64,000 nt of DNA from JB111 sp049856175 (lineage in GTDB: Bacteria > Actinomycetota > Actinomycetes > Actinomycetales > Actinomycetaceae): contig NZ_JBNDNA010000010.1 in the NCBI RefSeq assembly GCF_049856175.1, positions 62,001 through 126,000 on the forward strand. The letters are read 5' to 3'. Positions 32,546 through 41,442 of the stretch are shown here, one piece after another; the stretch's first letter is position 1, and every line of letters starts with the position of its first letter. The notes below the pieces were generated by a model. It searched no databases and was not told the DNA's origin. It was given only the letters and a program-made list of their open reading frames with translations. Both the position numbers and the translations under genes were made by a program.

Positions 32546-34102
32546 GTGACTTCCACCCGTCCGGCTGCCGTCGTCGTGCTCGCTGCCGGGGCGGGGACCA
32601 GGATGCGCTCGTCGACCCCGAAGGTCCTGCACGCCGTCGGCGGTCGCACGCTGCTCGGTCACGCGCTCGCGGCCGCCCGCGCGGTCGACCCGGAGCGTCT
32701 CGCCGTCGTCGTGCGTCACGAGCGCGAGCGTGTCGCCGCGTTCGTCGGCGAGTCCGACCCGGCCGCCCTCCTCGTCGACCAGGACGAGATCCCCGGCACC
32801 GGTCGCGCTGTCCAGTGCGCACTCGAGGCCCTCGACCGGGCCGCTGCGTCGGACGGACCGCTCCTCGTCATGGCGGGGGACACCCCCCTGCTCGACGGCG
32901 AGACCCTCGCCGCTCTCCTCGACGCGCACACCGGCGCTGGCAACGCGATCACGGTCCTCACCGCGCGGATCGACGACCCGTTCGGCTACGGCCGGATCCT
33001 GCGGGAGGGCGACCGGGTGGTCGGCGTCGTCGAGGAGCGCGACGCGACCGACGCGCAGCGTGAGATCACCGAGATCAACACCTCGACCTACGTCTTCGAG
33101 GCGTCCGTGCTGCGCGAGGCGCTCGCCGGCCTCGGCTCCGACAACGACCAGGGCGAGGTCTATCTCACGGACGTCGTCGCGGCCGCCCACGGCCGCGGCC
33201 TTCCGGTGCGGGCGCTCACGGTGGACGACCCGGCCACGGTCGAGGGCGTCAACGACCGCGTCCAGCTCGCTGCCATCGCCGCCCGGCTCAACGACCGCCT
33301 GCTGGCGCGCTGGATGCGCGCCGGGGTGACGATCGTCGACCCGGGAACCACGTGGATCGACGTCGACGTCGACCTCGGCCGCGACGTGACGATCCTGCCC
33401 GGCACGCAGCTGCACGGGACCACGGTGGTCGCTGAGGGCGCGACCGTCGGCCCCGAGACCACCCTCACCGACTGCGAGATCGGTGCGGGCGCGACGGTCG
33501 TGCGCACGCACGCCGAGCTTGCGGTGGTCCGCGACGGCGCGAGCGTGGGGCCGTTCGCCTACCTGCGGCCCGGCACGGTCGTCGGCGAGGAGGCGAAGGT
33601 CGGCACGTTCGTCGAGCTGAAGAACTCCACGCTCGGGCGCGGAGCGAAGGTCCCGCACCTGAGCTACGTCGGGGACGCGGACATCGGCGAGGGCACGAAC
33701 ATCGGGGCCGCCTCGGTCTTCGTCAACTACGACGGCGTGCACAAGCACCGCTCGCGCATCGGGGCGCACGCTCGCACCGGCGCGGACAACATGTTCGTCG
33801 CGCCGGTCAGCGTGGGCGACGGTGCGTACACCGGCGCGGGCACGATCGTCCGCCACGACGTCCCCGCCGGCGCGCTCGCGCTCAACGACTTCGGCCAGAA
33901 GGTCCGCGAGGGCTGGGTCGAGGAGCGTCGGCCGGGCACGAAGGCCGCCGAGGCCGCCGCCGCGGCGCGCGCGGGCGCGAGCGGTACCGCCGGTGGCGGG
34001 GCGAGCGGTGAGGGCCCGCGCGGTGAGAGCATCGGTGCGGGACCGGAGACCACCGGGACCCAGGACGGCGCATCGGCGCCCGGCGAAGGGAGCGCGCGAT
34101 GA
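32546..34102 (+). CDS. glmU: Bifunctional GlcN-1-P acetyltransferase / UDP-GlcNAc pyrophosphorylase
   Basis: GlmU makes UDP-GlcNAc, the precursor of peptidoglycan, in two steps: acetylation of glucosamine-1-phosphate, then uridylation. The N-terminal pyrophosphorylase has VVLAAGAGTRMRSSTPKVLH, EIPGTGRAVQ, MAGDTPLL and YGRILREGDR. From about residue 255 the left-handed beta-helix of hexapeptide repeats begins, with PHLSYVGDADIGEGTNIGAA (catalytic His) and VNYDGVHKHR. At 518 residues it is longer than most GlmU (about 450-490) because of a disordered Ala/Gly/Glu tail after residue 470. GTG 32546 follows GAGGAGAA. It is downstream of tRNA-Gln and overlaps prs by four bases. TACAGT at 32478-32483 may be a -10. 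Confidence 0.97.
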   Translation: MTSTRPAAVVVLAAGAGTRMRSSTPKVLHAVGGRTLLGHALAAARAVDPERLAVVVRHERERVAAFVGESDPAALLVDQDEIPGTGRAVQCALEALDRAAASDGPLLVMAGDTPLLDGETLAALLDAHTGAGNAITVLTARIDDPFGYGRILREGDRVVGVVEERDATDAQREITEINTSTYVFEASVLREALAGLGSDNDQGEVYLTDVVAAAHGRGLPVRALTVDDPATVEGVNDRVQLAAIAARLNDRLLARWMRAGVTIVDPGTTWIDVDVDLGRDVTILPGTQLHGTTVVAEGATVGPETTLTDCEIGAGATVVRTHAELAVVRDGASVGPFAYLRPGTVVGEEAKVGTFVELKNSTLGRGAKVPHLSYVGDADIGEGTNIGAASVFVNYDGVHKHRSRIGAHARTGADNMFVAPVSVGDGAYTGAGTIVRHDVPAGALALNDFGQKVREGWVEERRPGTKAAEAAAAARAGASGTAGGGASGEGPRGESIGAGPETTGTQDGASAPGEGSAR

Positions 34103-35073
34103 CCGGCATCCACGCGAGCGGTGAGAAGCGACTGGTGTTCGTGGGGGGCCGCGCGCACCCCGAGCTCGCCGACCACGTCGCCCGGGAGCTCGGCATCGAC
34201 CCGTTGCCGACGACCGCCTACGACTTCGCGAACGGCGAGATCTACGTGCGGTTCGACGAGTCCGTGCGCGGCACCGACGCCTTCGTCCTGCAGTCCCACA
34301 CCACGCCGATCAACCAGTGGCTCATGGAGCAGCTGATCATGGTCGACACGCTCAAGCGGGCCTCGGCCAAGCGCATCACGGTGGTCGCGCCGTTCTACCC
34401 CTACGCCCGGCAGGACAAGAAGCACCGCGGGCGGGAGCCGATCTCGGCGCGTCTGGTCGCCGACCTGTACAAGACCGCCGGCGCCGACCGGCTGATGAGC
34501 GTGGACCTGCACGCGTCGCAGACGCAGGGCTTCTTCGACGGACCGGTCGACCACCTCTTCGCCATGCCGATCCTCGTGGACTACGTGCGCGGGCGGATCG
34601 ACCTCTCCAGCGCCGCCGTCGTGTCGCCGGACGCCGGTCGCATCCGGGTCGCCGAGCAGTGGGCGGAGAAGCTCGGCGGCGTGCCGCTGGCGTTCGTCCA
34701 CAAGACCCGTGACATCACACGGCCGAACCAGGCCGTGGCGAACCGGGTGGTCGGCGACATCGAGGGGCGCACGGCCGTGCTCGTCGACGACCTCATCGAC
34801 ACGGGCGGCACGATCGCCGAGGCCGTCAAGGTCTGCCTCGCCTCGGGGGCGAAGGACGTCATCGTCGCCGCCACGCACGGTGTGCTGTCCGACCCGGCGA
34901 CGCAGCGGCTGTCCGACTGCGGCGCGCGCGAGATCGTCGTCACCGACACCCTGCCGATCGCCAAGGACTTCCCGCAGCTCACTGTGCTCCCGATCGCCCC
35001 GCTGCTGGCCCGGGCGATCCGTGAGGTGTTCGACGACGGGTCGGTCACCTCGCTGTTCGAGGGACGCTCCTAG
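34099..35073 (+). CDS. prs: Ribose-phosphate pyrophosphokinase (PRPP synthetase)
   Basis: A 324-residue class I PRPP synthetase that makes phosphoribosyl pyrophosphate from ribose-5-phosphate and ATP for nucleotides, His and Trp. Motifs: FANGEIYVRFDESVRG, the flexible-loop APFYPYARQDKKHRGREPIS, VDLHASQTQGFF (metal and ATP site), VVSPDAGRIRVAEQWA, and the PRPP loop VLVDDLIDTGGT. The ATG overlaps the glmU stop (ATGA), so both are co-translated, matching shared demand for nucleotide-sugar precursors. A dyad terminator follows at 35174. Confidence 0.97.
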   Translation: MTGIHASGEKRLVFVGGRAHPELADHVARELGIDPLPTTAYDFANGEIYVRFDESVRGTDAFVLQSHTTPINQWLMEQLIMVDTLKRASAKRITVVAPFYPYARQDKKHRGREPISARLVADLYKTAGADRLMSVDLHASQTQGFFDGPVDHLFAMPILVDYVRGRIDLSSAAVVSPDAGRIRVAEQWAEKLGGVPLAFVHKTRDITRPNQAVANRVVGDIEGRTAVLVDDLIDTGGTIAEAVKVCLASGAKDVIVAATHGVLSDPATQRLSDCGAREIVVTDTLPIAKDFPQLTVLPIAPLLARAIREVFDDGSVTSLFEGRS

Positions 35074-35170
35074 GTCGGATCTGCACGTGCGGCTTCCCTG
35101 CCGCCCGACCTCGCGGCACACTCCTCGCCGAGCTCGACTGTTGTGGTCCGAGCATGACCTCTGCGCGGTC

Positions 35171-35196
35171 GATCTGGACCCGTTCCGGTCCAGCTC
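35171..35196. terminator. Bidirectional terminator between prs and the dienelactone hydrolase gene
   Basis: CTGGACC (35174-35180) pairs with GGTCCAG (35187-35193) with a six-base loop; flanking CGA/TCG bases extend it. It shares dyad core and flank with the 27080-27134 terminator. Confidence 0.65.
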
Positions 35197-35232
35197 GACG
35201 GGCTGCCGGGGCGGTGCCGCTGGTAGTCCCGG

Positions 35233-35991
35233 TCAGCTCCGCCCGGCAGCCAAGGTCCCGGCGAGCCAGTCCGTCGTCGTCGCCCACGCGTCGGCCGACG
35301 CCCGCGCGTGGTGGAACTCCGGGAGCGGGTTGTCGAACGCGTGCCCGGCGCCGGGATGCCGCACGAGCCGGACGCCGTCGCGCGCCACGGCGGCCTCGAT
35401 GAGGTCGACCTGCTCCACCGGGATGAAGGTGTCCTCGGTGCCCCAGTGGTGCAAGGACGGCGCGGTGACCTCCGGCGCGCGGTCGAGCAGCGCCGGCAGC
35501 GCCGAGCCGTAGTACGCCACGAGGGCGTCGACGGCGTCGACCTCCCGCGACGCGGCGTCGAACGCGACCCCGCCGCCCCAGCAGAACCCGAGCAGCCCGA
35601 CGGACCCGTCCCCCACGAGCCCGCGCAGGTGCGCGAGCGCCTCCCGGGTGTCCGACACGGCGCCCGCCCAGTCCGTGGCGCCCGCCAGCTCCATCGCCCG
35701 CGCCAGCTCGGCCTGCCCGCCGCCCTCGACGACCTCGTCGCCCGAGCGCCAGAACAGGTGCGGCACAAGCACCGTGTAGCCCAGCGCGGCGAGGTCGGCG
35801 GCCCGGTCGAGCACGTACCCGGTCACCCCGAAGATCTCCTGCACGACGACGATGCCCGCCCGCGCAGGTCCCGCACCGGGGGAGGGGCGCGACCCGGCGT
35901 CGGCCCCGCCCGACCCGGCGTCGGGCCGCAGCAGGTCGGCGGGCATCGGCCCTGCGTCGGTGGTCACGTGCACGCGCTCCGTCGTCGTCAT
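35233..35991 (-). CDS. Dienelactone hydrolase family protein
   Basis: A 252-residue alpha/beta hydrolase. VVVQEIFGVTGYVLDRAADL is the family's first conserved block (oxyanion region), GLLGFCWGGGVAFDAA the nucleophile elbow with Cys in place of Ser (GFCWGG), and the triad is completed by WGTEDTFIP (Asp) and HPGAGHAFDN (His). Classical members open dienelactone rings in chlorocatechol breakdown; many chromosomal copies have other ester substrates. The N-terminus carries an extra Gly/Pro/Ala-rich linker (RPDAGSGGADAGSRPSPGAG). ATG 35991 follows GAGGAGGAG. It is divergent from rplY, and the shared 307-base gap seems devoted to the rplY leader. Confidence 0.9.
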   Translation of the reverse strand: MTTTERVHVTTDAGPMPADLLRPDAGSGGADAGSRPSPGAGPARAGIVVVQEIFGVTGYVLDRAADLAALGYTVLVPHLFWRSGDEVVEGGGQAELARAMELAGATDWAGAVSDTREALAHLRGLVGDGSVGLLGFCWGGGVAFDAASREVDAVDALVAYYGSALPALLDRAPEVTAPSLHHWGTEDTFIPVEQVDLIEAAVARDGVRLVRHPGAGHAFDNPLPEFHHARASADAWATTTDWLAGTLAAGRS

Positions 35992-36106
35992 GTCTCCTCC
36001 TCGGTACGCCGGGACCCCCGCGGGACCGGGGTGCCCGTGCGCCGGCGCGCCGGGACCCCCGCGGCGCCGACAGGGCCCAGTGTGCCGCAGGCCGCAGCGC
36101 GGGGGC

Positions 36107-36135
36107 CTGTCGCCCGCCCGACGAGCCGCTAGACT
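36107..36135 (+). promoter_or_regulatory. Promoter of rplY
   Basis: CTGTCG (36107-36112) and TAGACT (36130-36135) are 17 bases apart. A start near 36142 would give a leader of about 155 bases before the ATG, most of it able to fold. Confidence 0.55.
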
Positions 36136-36144
36136 CCTGTGGTT

Positions 36145-36258
36145 GCCTCGGCGAGGGACGACGGACGGGCTGGTGCCCGCATCCGGACCGCTGGTCCGGT
36201 CGTCCGTGATTCGACGCGGCGGAGCCACGCGCGTCCGTCCGCCGTCCCGCGCCGAGGC
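36145..36258 (+). ncRNA. Structured 5' leader RNA of rplY (candidate cis-regulator)
   Basis: The leader can form one closed multibranch structure from perfect stems. P1 joins GCCTCGGCG (36145-36153) to CGCCGAGGC (36250-36258). Inside, P2 joins ACGGACG (36161-36167) to CGTCCGT (36201-36207) and itself encloses CCGGACC-GCT-GGTCCGG (36183-36199) and a GGGC-TGGT-GCCC hairpin (36167-36178, sharing one base with P2). P3 joins CGGCGGA (36217-36223) to TCCGCCG (36238-36244). The ribosome site TTTGGAG lies 30 bases beyond P1. Established knowledge: many ribosomal-protein genes have self-binding leaders. A role here is inference. Confidence 0.55.
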
Positions 36259-36298
36259 CCGCCGCCCCGTCCCGCCACGAACCCCCTTTGGAGCACGC

Positions 36299-36961
36299 AT
36301 GGCCGACAAGACCGTCATCACCGCCGCCGTCCGGACCGAGTTCGGCAAGGGCGCGGCCCGCCGCACCCGCCGCGAGGGCCGCATCCCCGTCGTCCTGTAC
36401 GGCCACGGCACCGAGCCGCAGCACCTCTCGCTGCCGGCGCACGACACGTTCCTCGCGCTGCGCGGCAACGCCAACGCCCTGCTCACCCTCGACATCGAGG
36501 GCAGCGAGCAGCTCGCGCTGACCAAGGACGTCCAGGTGGACCCGGTCAAGCGCTCCATCGAGCACGTCGACCTCCTCATCGTCCGCAAGGGCGAGAAGGT
36601 CACCGTCGACATCGCCGTGCACACCGAGGGCGAGACCTTCCCCGGCACGATCCACACCGTCGAGAGCCAGACGCTCACCGTCACGGCCGACGCGACCGCC
36701 ATCCCGGAGAGCGTCGTCGTCGACATCGAGGGTCTCGAGGACGGGCACACCGTCCGCGTGGAGGACCTCCCGGCGATCCCCGGCGCCACGTTCGAGGACG
36801 ACCCGGAGACCCCGGTCGTCGTCGTCACGGTGCCGCGCGTCGACGAGTCCGACCTCGAGACCCCGGCCGCCGAGGGCGACGAGGAGACCGAGGGCGAGCA
36901 GACCGAGGGCGGCTCCGACGAGTCCGCCGAGGGCGAGTCCTCCTCCGACGGCGAGGACTGA
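36299..36961 (+). CDS. rplY: 50S ribosomal protein L25/CTC
   Basis: A 220-residue ribosomal protein of the long CTC/TL5 type. The N-terminal L25 domain (about 1-92) binds 5S rRNA: TEFGKGAARRTRREGRIPVV, LYGHGTEPQHLSLPAHD and LTKDVQVDPVKRSIEHVDL. The beta-rich second domain covers about 93-185. A very acidic, disordered tail (GDEETEGEQTEGGSDESAEG) closes it. CTC proteins are linked to general stress in Gram-positives. ATG 36299 has TTTGGAG seven bases upstream. The gene has its own promoter, a long foldable leader and a strong terminator, so it can be expressed apart from pth. Confidence 0.96.
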   Translation: MADKTVITAAVRTEFGKGAARRTRREGRIPVVLYGHGTEPQHLSLPAHDTFLALRGNANALLTLDIEGSEQLALTKDVQVDPVKRSIEHVDLLIVRKGEKVTVDIAVHTEGETFPGTIHTVESQTLTVTADATAIPESVVVDIEGLEDGHTVRVEDLPAIPGATFEDDPETPVVVVTVPRVDESDLETPAAEGDEETEGEQTEGGSDESAEGESSSDGED

Positions 36962-36968
36962 CCCCTTT

Positions 36969-36996
36969 CCGCCCCGGCCCACGCGGGCCGGGGCGG
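36969..36996 (+). terminator. Intrinsic terminator of rplY
   Basis: CCGCCCCGGCCC (36969-36980) and GGGCCGGGGCGG (36985-36996) form a perfect 12-bp stem with a four-base loop, seven bases after the stop codon. Confidence 0.85.
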
Positions 36997-37048
36997 CCCT
37001 ATCCGTGGGCCGGCGCGCGCCGGCCCCTGCGCAAGGAGATGAGCGCGC

Positions 37049-37651
37049 GTGGCTGACAGCGACCTGTGGCTCGTCGTCGGGCTCGGCAATCCCGGTCCGC
37101 GCTACGCGGGCAACCGGCACAACGTGGGCCAGATGATCGTCGAGCTCCTCGCGCGCCGCGCCGGCGCCGAGCTCACCACCCACAGGTCCCGGGCGAGCGT
37201 CGCCGACACGAGGCTGGGTACCGGCCCCGGTGGCGTCCCGGGCCCGCGCGTGATCCTCGCCCGGCCGGGCACGTACATGAACGTCTCGGGCCCGCCGGTC
37301 GCCGCGCTCGCGCAGTTCTACTCGATCGAGCCGGGCCGGATCCTCGTGGCGCACGACGAGCTCGACCTCGCCCCCGACTCGCTCCGCCTCAAGGTCGGCG
37401 GCGGCGAGGGTGGCCACAACGGCCTGCGCTCGATCACCCGGGCGCTGGGCACCAAGGACTACGCCCGGCTGCGCGTGGGTATCGGCCGCCCCCCGGGCCG
37501 GATGGACGCGGCCGACTACGTGCTGCAGAACTTCTCCGCCGCGGAGCACGGCGAGCTCGGAGTCACGCTGGAGATCGCCGGCGACACGGTCGCCGACGTC
37601 GTCGCCGAGGGTCTGCAGAGGACCCAGATGCGGCTGCACACGGCGGACTGA
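37049..37651 (+). CDS. pth: Peptidyl-tRNA hydrolase
   Basis: A 200-residue Pth that frees tRNA from prematurely dropped peptidyl-tRNAs. Signature motifs: VVGLGNPGPRYAGNRHNVG (Asn and catalytic His), LARPGTYMNVSG, VAHDELDLAPDSLRLKVGGG, GGHNGLRSI and RLRVGIGRPP. It is close to the family's usual length of about 190. GTG 37049 follows AAGGAGA. It sits between rplY and mfd, a conserved actinobacterial order. CCGCCCG (37660-37666) and CGGGCGG (37691-37697) after the stop may form a loose terminator. Confidence 0.96.
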   Translation: MADSDLWLVVGLGNPGPRYAGNRHNVGQMIVELLARRAGAELTTHRSRASVADTRLGTGPGGVPGPRVILARPGTYMNVSGPPVAALAQFYSIEPGRILVAHDELDLAPDSLRLKVGGGEGGHNGLRSITRALGTKDYARLRVGIGRPPGRMDAADYVLQNFSAAEHGELGVTLEIAGDTVADVVAEGLQRTQMRLHTAD

Positions 37652-37715
37652 CGACGCCGCCGCCCGTCGGCGGTCGCGGGCCCGGACCCCCGGGCGGCTG
37701 ACGCGGTGCCGGTCG

Positions 37716-37721
37716 TAGACT
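37716..37721 (+). promoter_or_regulatory. Candidate -10 of mfd
   Basis: TAGACT, the same hexamer as at rplY, lies 35 bases before GTG 37757. No clear -35 is seen. Confidence 0.35.
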
Positions 37722-37756
37722 GCCTCCCGCTCCCCACTTCCTCGACCGGAGGACAC

Positions 37757-40700
37757 GTGTCCCTCACCGGACTGCTTCCCCTGCTGCGCGAGGACCCGGC
37801 GATCGCCGCGCTCGTCGCGGCCGCCTCGGCCCCCGTCCTCGAGCCGCACCGCGCGACCACCGCACCCGTCGGTATCCGCCCCGCGCTGGCGGCGGAGCTC
37901 GCCGCCACCGGTCGCCCGGTCGTGCTCGTCACCGCCACCGGCCGCGACGCCGACGACCTCGCCGCCGGTGTGCGCGAGTTCCTCCCCGCCGACGACGTCG
38001 CGACCTTCCCGGCCTGGGAGACGCTCCCGCACGAGCGGCTCTCACCGCGCTCGGACACCGTGGCCCGGCGCCTGGCCACGCTGCGCCGACTCGTCCATCC
38101 CGGCCCCGAGCCGCGCACCGCCCGGCCCAGCGTGGTCACCGTGCCGGTGCGCGCCCTGCTGCAGCCCGTCGTGCGCGGGCTCGCCGACCTCGAGCCCGTG
38201 CGGGTGCAGGTCGGGGACACGGTCGGCCTGGACGACCTCGTGCGCGCCCTCGAGGCCGCCGCCTACACGCGCACCGACATGGTCGAGCGGCGCGGGGAGT
38301 ACGCCGTGCGCGGCGGCATCGTCGACGTCTTCCCCCCGACCGACCCACACCCGCTGCGCCTCGAGCTCTTCGGCGACGACGTCGAGGAGATCCGCCGCTT
38401 CTCGGTGGCGGACCAGCGCAGCCTCGAGGTCGCGGAGGAGGGGCTGTGGGCGCCGCCCTGCCGCGAGCTGCTGCTCACGCCCGAGGTCCGCGAGCGTGCC
38501 CGGTCCCTCGTCGCCACCGTCCCGTCGGCCGCGCCGATGCTCGAGCGCATCGCCGAGGGCGTCGCCGTCGAGGGCATGGAGGCGCTGAGCCCGGTGCTCG
38601 CGGACGGTCTCGAGCCCCTCCTCGACCTCCTGCCGGAGCGGGCGCTGGTCGTCCTCGTCGACCCCGAGCGGATCCGTCGCCGGGCCGCCGACCTCGCCGC
38701 CACCACCGAGGAGTTCCTCGCCGCGGCCTGGACCTCGGCCGCGTCCGGCGCCGAGGTGCCGCTCGACCTGCGGGCCGCGGCGTTCGCGGAGCTCGCCGAG
38801 GCCCGCGCGCTCGCCCTGACGAGGGGGCAGGGCTGGTGGAGCGTCAGCTCGCTGCCCACCGACGACGCGCTCGACGACGAGACCCTCGCCGCGCCGGTGC
38901 GCCCCGCCGAGGAGACCACCGGCGGCGCTACGGGCTCCGGCGCGGCGACCGTCGCTGACGCCACGGCCGGCCCCGACGACGACACCCGCAGCGTCGCCGC
39001 GCGCGAGACCCGGCGCTACCGCGGTGACGTCGCCGGCGCGCTGCAGGACCTCGCCGCGCTCGTCCACGACGAGTGGCGCATCCTGCTGACCACCCAGGGC
39101 GCCGGCCCGGCCCGGCGCCTGCGCGACTCGCTCGCCGAGGCCGACGTCCCCGCGCGTCTGGTCGGCGACCTGCCCGAGGCCCCCGAGCCGGGGCTCGTGA
39201 CGATCACCCACCCGGGACTCGACCGTGGTTTCGTCGTCGAGGCCCGGCGGCTCGCCGTCCTCACCGAGTCCGACCTCACCGGCCGGCCCGGCAGCTCGAC
39301 GCGCGAGATGCGCAAGATGCCGGCCCGCCGCCGCACCGCGGTCGACCCGCTGTCGCTGCGTCCGGGCGACCTCGTCGTGCACTCCCAGCACGGGGTGGGC
39401 CGCTTCGTCGAGCTCGTCTCCCGCACCGTCGGCAAGGGCGAGACCGCGACCACGCGCGAGTACCTCGTCATCGAGTACGCGCCGTCGAAGCGGGGTCAGC
39501 CCGGCGACCGGCTCTTCGCCCCGACCGACTCCCTCGACCAGGTCTCCCGGTACGTCGGGGGAGAGGCGCCCGCGCTCAACAAGATGGGCGGCTCGGACTG
39601 GGCGGCGGCCAAGCGCAAGGCCCGCAAGGCCGTCCGCGAGATCGCCGGCGAGCTCGTGCGCCTCTACGCCGCGCGGCAGGCGACGGTCGGCCACACCTTC
39701 GGTCCGGACACCCCGTGGCAGCGCGAGCTCGAGGACGCCTTCCCGTACACGGAGACCCCCGACCAGCTCGGCGCGATCGACGACGTCAAGGCCGACATGG
39801 AGAAGGCCATGCCGATGGACCGCCTCATCTCCGGCGACGTCGGCTACGGCAAGACGGAGATCGCCGTGCGCGCCGCCTTCAAGGCCGTCCAGGACGGCAA
39901 GCAGGTGGCGGTCCTCGTCCCCACGACGCTGCTCGTCAACCAGCATCTCGACACGTTCTCCGAGCGGTACGCGGGCTTCCCGGTGCGGGTCGCGGCCCTG
40001 TCGCGGTTCCAGAGCGCGGCCGAGGCCAAGGAGGTCCGCGACGGGCTGCTGGCCGGGTCGATCGACGTCGTCATCGGGACCCACACCCTGCTCACCGGCC
40101 AGGTGCGGTTCAAGGAGCTCGGACTGGTGGTCATCGACGAGGAGCAGCGCTTCGGCGTCGAGCACAAGGAGACGCTCACCCAGCTGCGGACGAACGTCGA
40201 CGTGCTGGCGATGTCCGCCACGCCGATCCCGCGCACCCTCGAGATGGCGGTCACCGGCATCCGGGAGATGTCGACCCTCGCCACCCCGCCCGAGGAGCGG
40301 CACCCGATCCTCACCTACGTCGGGCCGCAGGAGGACAAGCAGGTCGGCGCCGCGATCCGCCGCGAGCTCCTGCGCGAGGGCCAGGTGTTCTACGTCCACA
40401 ACAAGGTCCGCTCGATCAACGCGACCGCGCAGCACCTCGCCGAGCTCGTCCCGGAGGCGCGGATCGGGGTCGCGCACGGCCAGATGAACGAGCACCAGCT
40501 CGAGGCCGTCATCCAGGACTTCTGGGAGCGGTCCATCGACGTCCTGGTCTGCACGACGATCATCGAGACCGGCCTGGACATCGCCAACGCGAACACCCTG
40601 ATCGTCGAGCGCGCCGACACGTTCGGCCTCTCCCAGCTCCACCAGCTGCGCGGCCGCGTGGGTCGCGGGCGGGAGCGCGCCTACGGGTACTTCCTCTACG

Positions 40701-41416
40701 ACCCGGACAAGCCGCTGACCGAGACCGCCCACGACCGCCTCGCCACCATCGCCTCGCACACCGAGCTGGGCGCCGGCATCCAGGTGGCGATGAAGGACCT
40801 GGAGATCCGCGGGGCCGGGAACCTGCTCGGCTCCGACCAGTCCGGGCACATCGAGGGCGTCGGCTTCGACATGTACGTCCGGATGATCTCGGAGGCCGTG
40901 GCCGCCTGGCGCGACGGGAAGGTCGAGCCCGAGCGGGTCGACGTCCGCGTCGAGCTGCCCGTCGACGCCCACGTGCCCACGGACTACGTCGACACCGAGC
41001 GCCTGCGACTCGAGGTCTACGCGAAGATCGCCGCCGCCGACGACGACGAGACCCTGGACTCGGTCCGCGCCGAGCTCGTCGACCGGTACGGGCCCGTGCC
41101 GCCGAGCGTCGAGCGGCTGTTCGCCGTCGCACGGCTCCGCGCGCACGCCCGCGCGGCCGGCGTGCAGGAGATCACCGCCCAGGGGAAGAACGTGCGGTTC
41201 TTCCCGGTCGAGCTCGCCGAGTCGCAGTCCCTGCGGCTCACCCGCGTCCATCGCGGGACCGTCCTCAAGCCTGCCGTGCGCACCGCGCTCGTGCCGTGGC
41301 CGCTCACGCAGCCCGTGGGTGGTCGGCCGCTCAGCGACGTCGACCTCCTCGAGTGGGTCGAGCAGGTCGTCGCGCTCATCGGCACGCCGGTCCAGGCCGC
41401 CGCCGCAGGAGCATGA
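37757..41416 (+). CDS. mfd: Transcription-repair coupling factor
   Basis: A 1219-residue DNA translocase that removes RNA polymerase stalled at DNA damage and recruits UvrA. The N-terminal third resembles UvrB (TFPAWETLPHERLSPRSDTV, RRGEYAVRGGIVDVFPPTDP). The CarD-like RNA-polymerase-interaction domain follows (LRPGDLVVHSQHGVGRFVEL). The RecG-like motor has Walker A SGDVGYGKTE near residue 693, VVIDEEQRFGVEHKE near 793, LAMSATPIPRTLEMA and GRVGRGRERAYGYF. A TRCF C-terminal domain ends it. Length and motifs are complete. About 55 poorly conserved residues around 390-430 (Thr/Gly/Ala-rich) are an actinobacterial-style insertion. GTG 37757 has GGAGG four bases upstream; the frame is open to 37706. 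Confidence 0.97.
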   Translation: MSLTGLLPLLREDPAIAALVAAASAPVLEPHRATTAPVGIRPALAAELAATGRPVVLVTATGRDADDLAAGVREFLPADDVATFPAWETLPHERLSPRSDTVARRLATLRRLVHPGPEPRTARPSVVTVPVRALLQPVVRGLADLEPVRVQVGDTVGLDDLVRALEAAAYTRTDMVERRGEYAVRGGIVDVFPPTDPHPLRLELFGDDVEEIRRFSVADQRSLEVAEEGLWAPPCRELLLTPEVRERARSLVATVPSAAPMLERIAEGVAVEGMEALSPVLADGLEPLLDLLPERALVVLVDPERIRRRAADLAATTEEFLAAAWTSAASGAEVPLDLRAAAFAELAEARALALTRGQGWWSVSSLPTDDALDDETLAAPVRPAEETTGGATGSGAATVADATAGPDDDTRSVAARETRRYRGDVAGALQDLAALVHDEWRILLTTQGAGPARRLRDSLAEADVPARLVGDLPEAPEPGLVTITHPGLDRGFVVEARRLAVLTESDLTGRPGSSTREMRKMPARRRTAVDPLSLRPGDLVVHSQHGVGRFVELVSRTVGKGETATTREYLVIEYAPSKRGQPGDRLFAPTDSLDQVSRYVGGEAPALNKMGGSDWAAAKRKARKAVREIAGELVRLYAARQATVGHTFGPDTPWQRELEDAFPYTETPDQLGAIDDVKADMEKAMPMDRLISGDVGYGKTEIAVRAAFKAVQDGKQVAVLVPTTLLVNQHLDTFSERYAGFPVRVAALSRFQSAAEAKEVRDGLLAGSIDVVIGTHTLLTGQVRFKELGLVVIDEEQRFGVEHKETLTQLRTNVDVLAMSATPIPRTLEMAVTGIREMSTLATPPEERHPILTYVGPQEDKQVGAAIRRELLREGQVFYVHNKVRSINATAQHLAELVPEARIGVAHGQMNEHQLEAVIQDFWERSIDVLVCTTIIETGLDIANANTLIVERADTFGLSQLHQLRGRVGRGRERAYGYFLYDPDKPLTETAHDRLATIASHTELGAGIQVAMKDLEIRGAGNLLGSDQSGHIEGVGFDMYVRMISEAVAAWRDGKVEPERVDVRVELPVDAHVPTDYVDTERLRLEVYAKIAAADDDETLDSVRAELVDRYGPVPPSVERLFAVARLRAHARAAGVQEITAQGKNVRFFPVELAESQSLRLTRVHRGTVLKPAVRTALVPWPLTQPVGGRPLSDVDLLEWVEQVVALIGTPVQAAAAGA

Positions 41417-41442
41417 CCGCCGGACGGTGCGATGCTGGGTCC

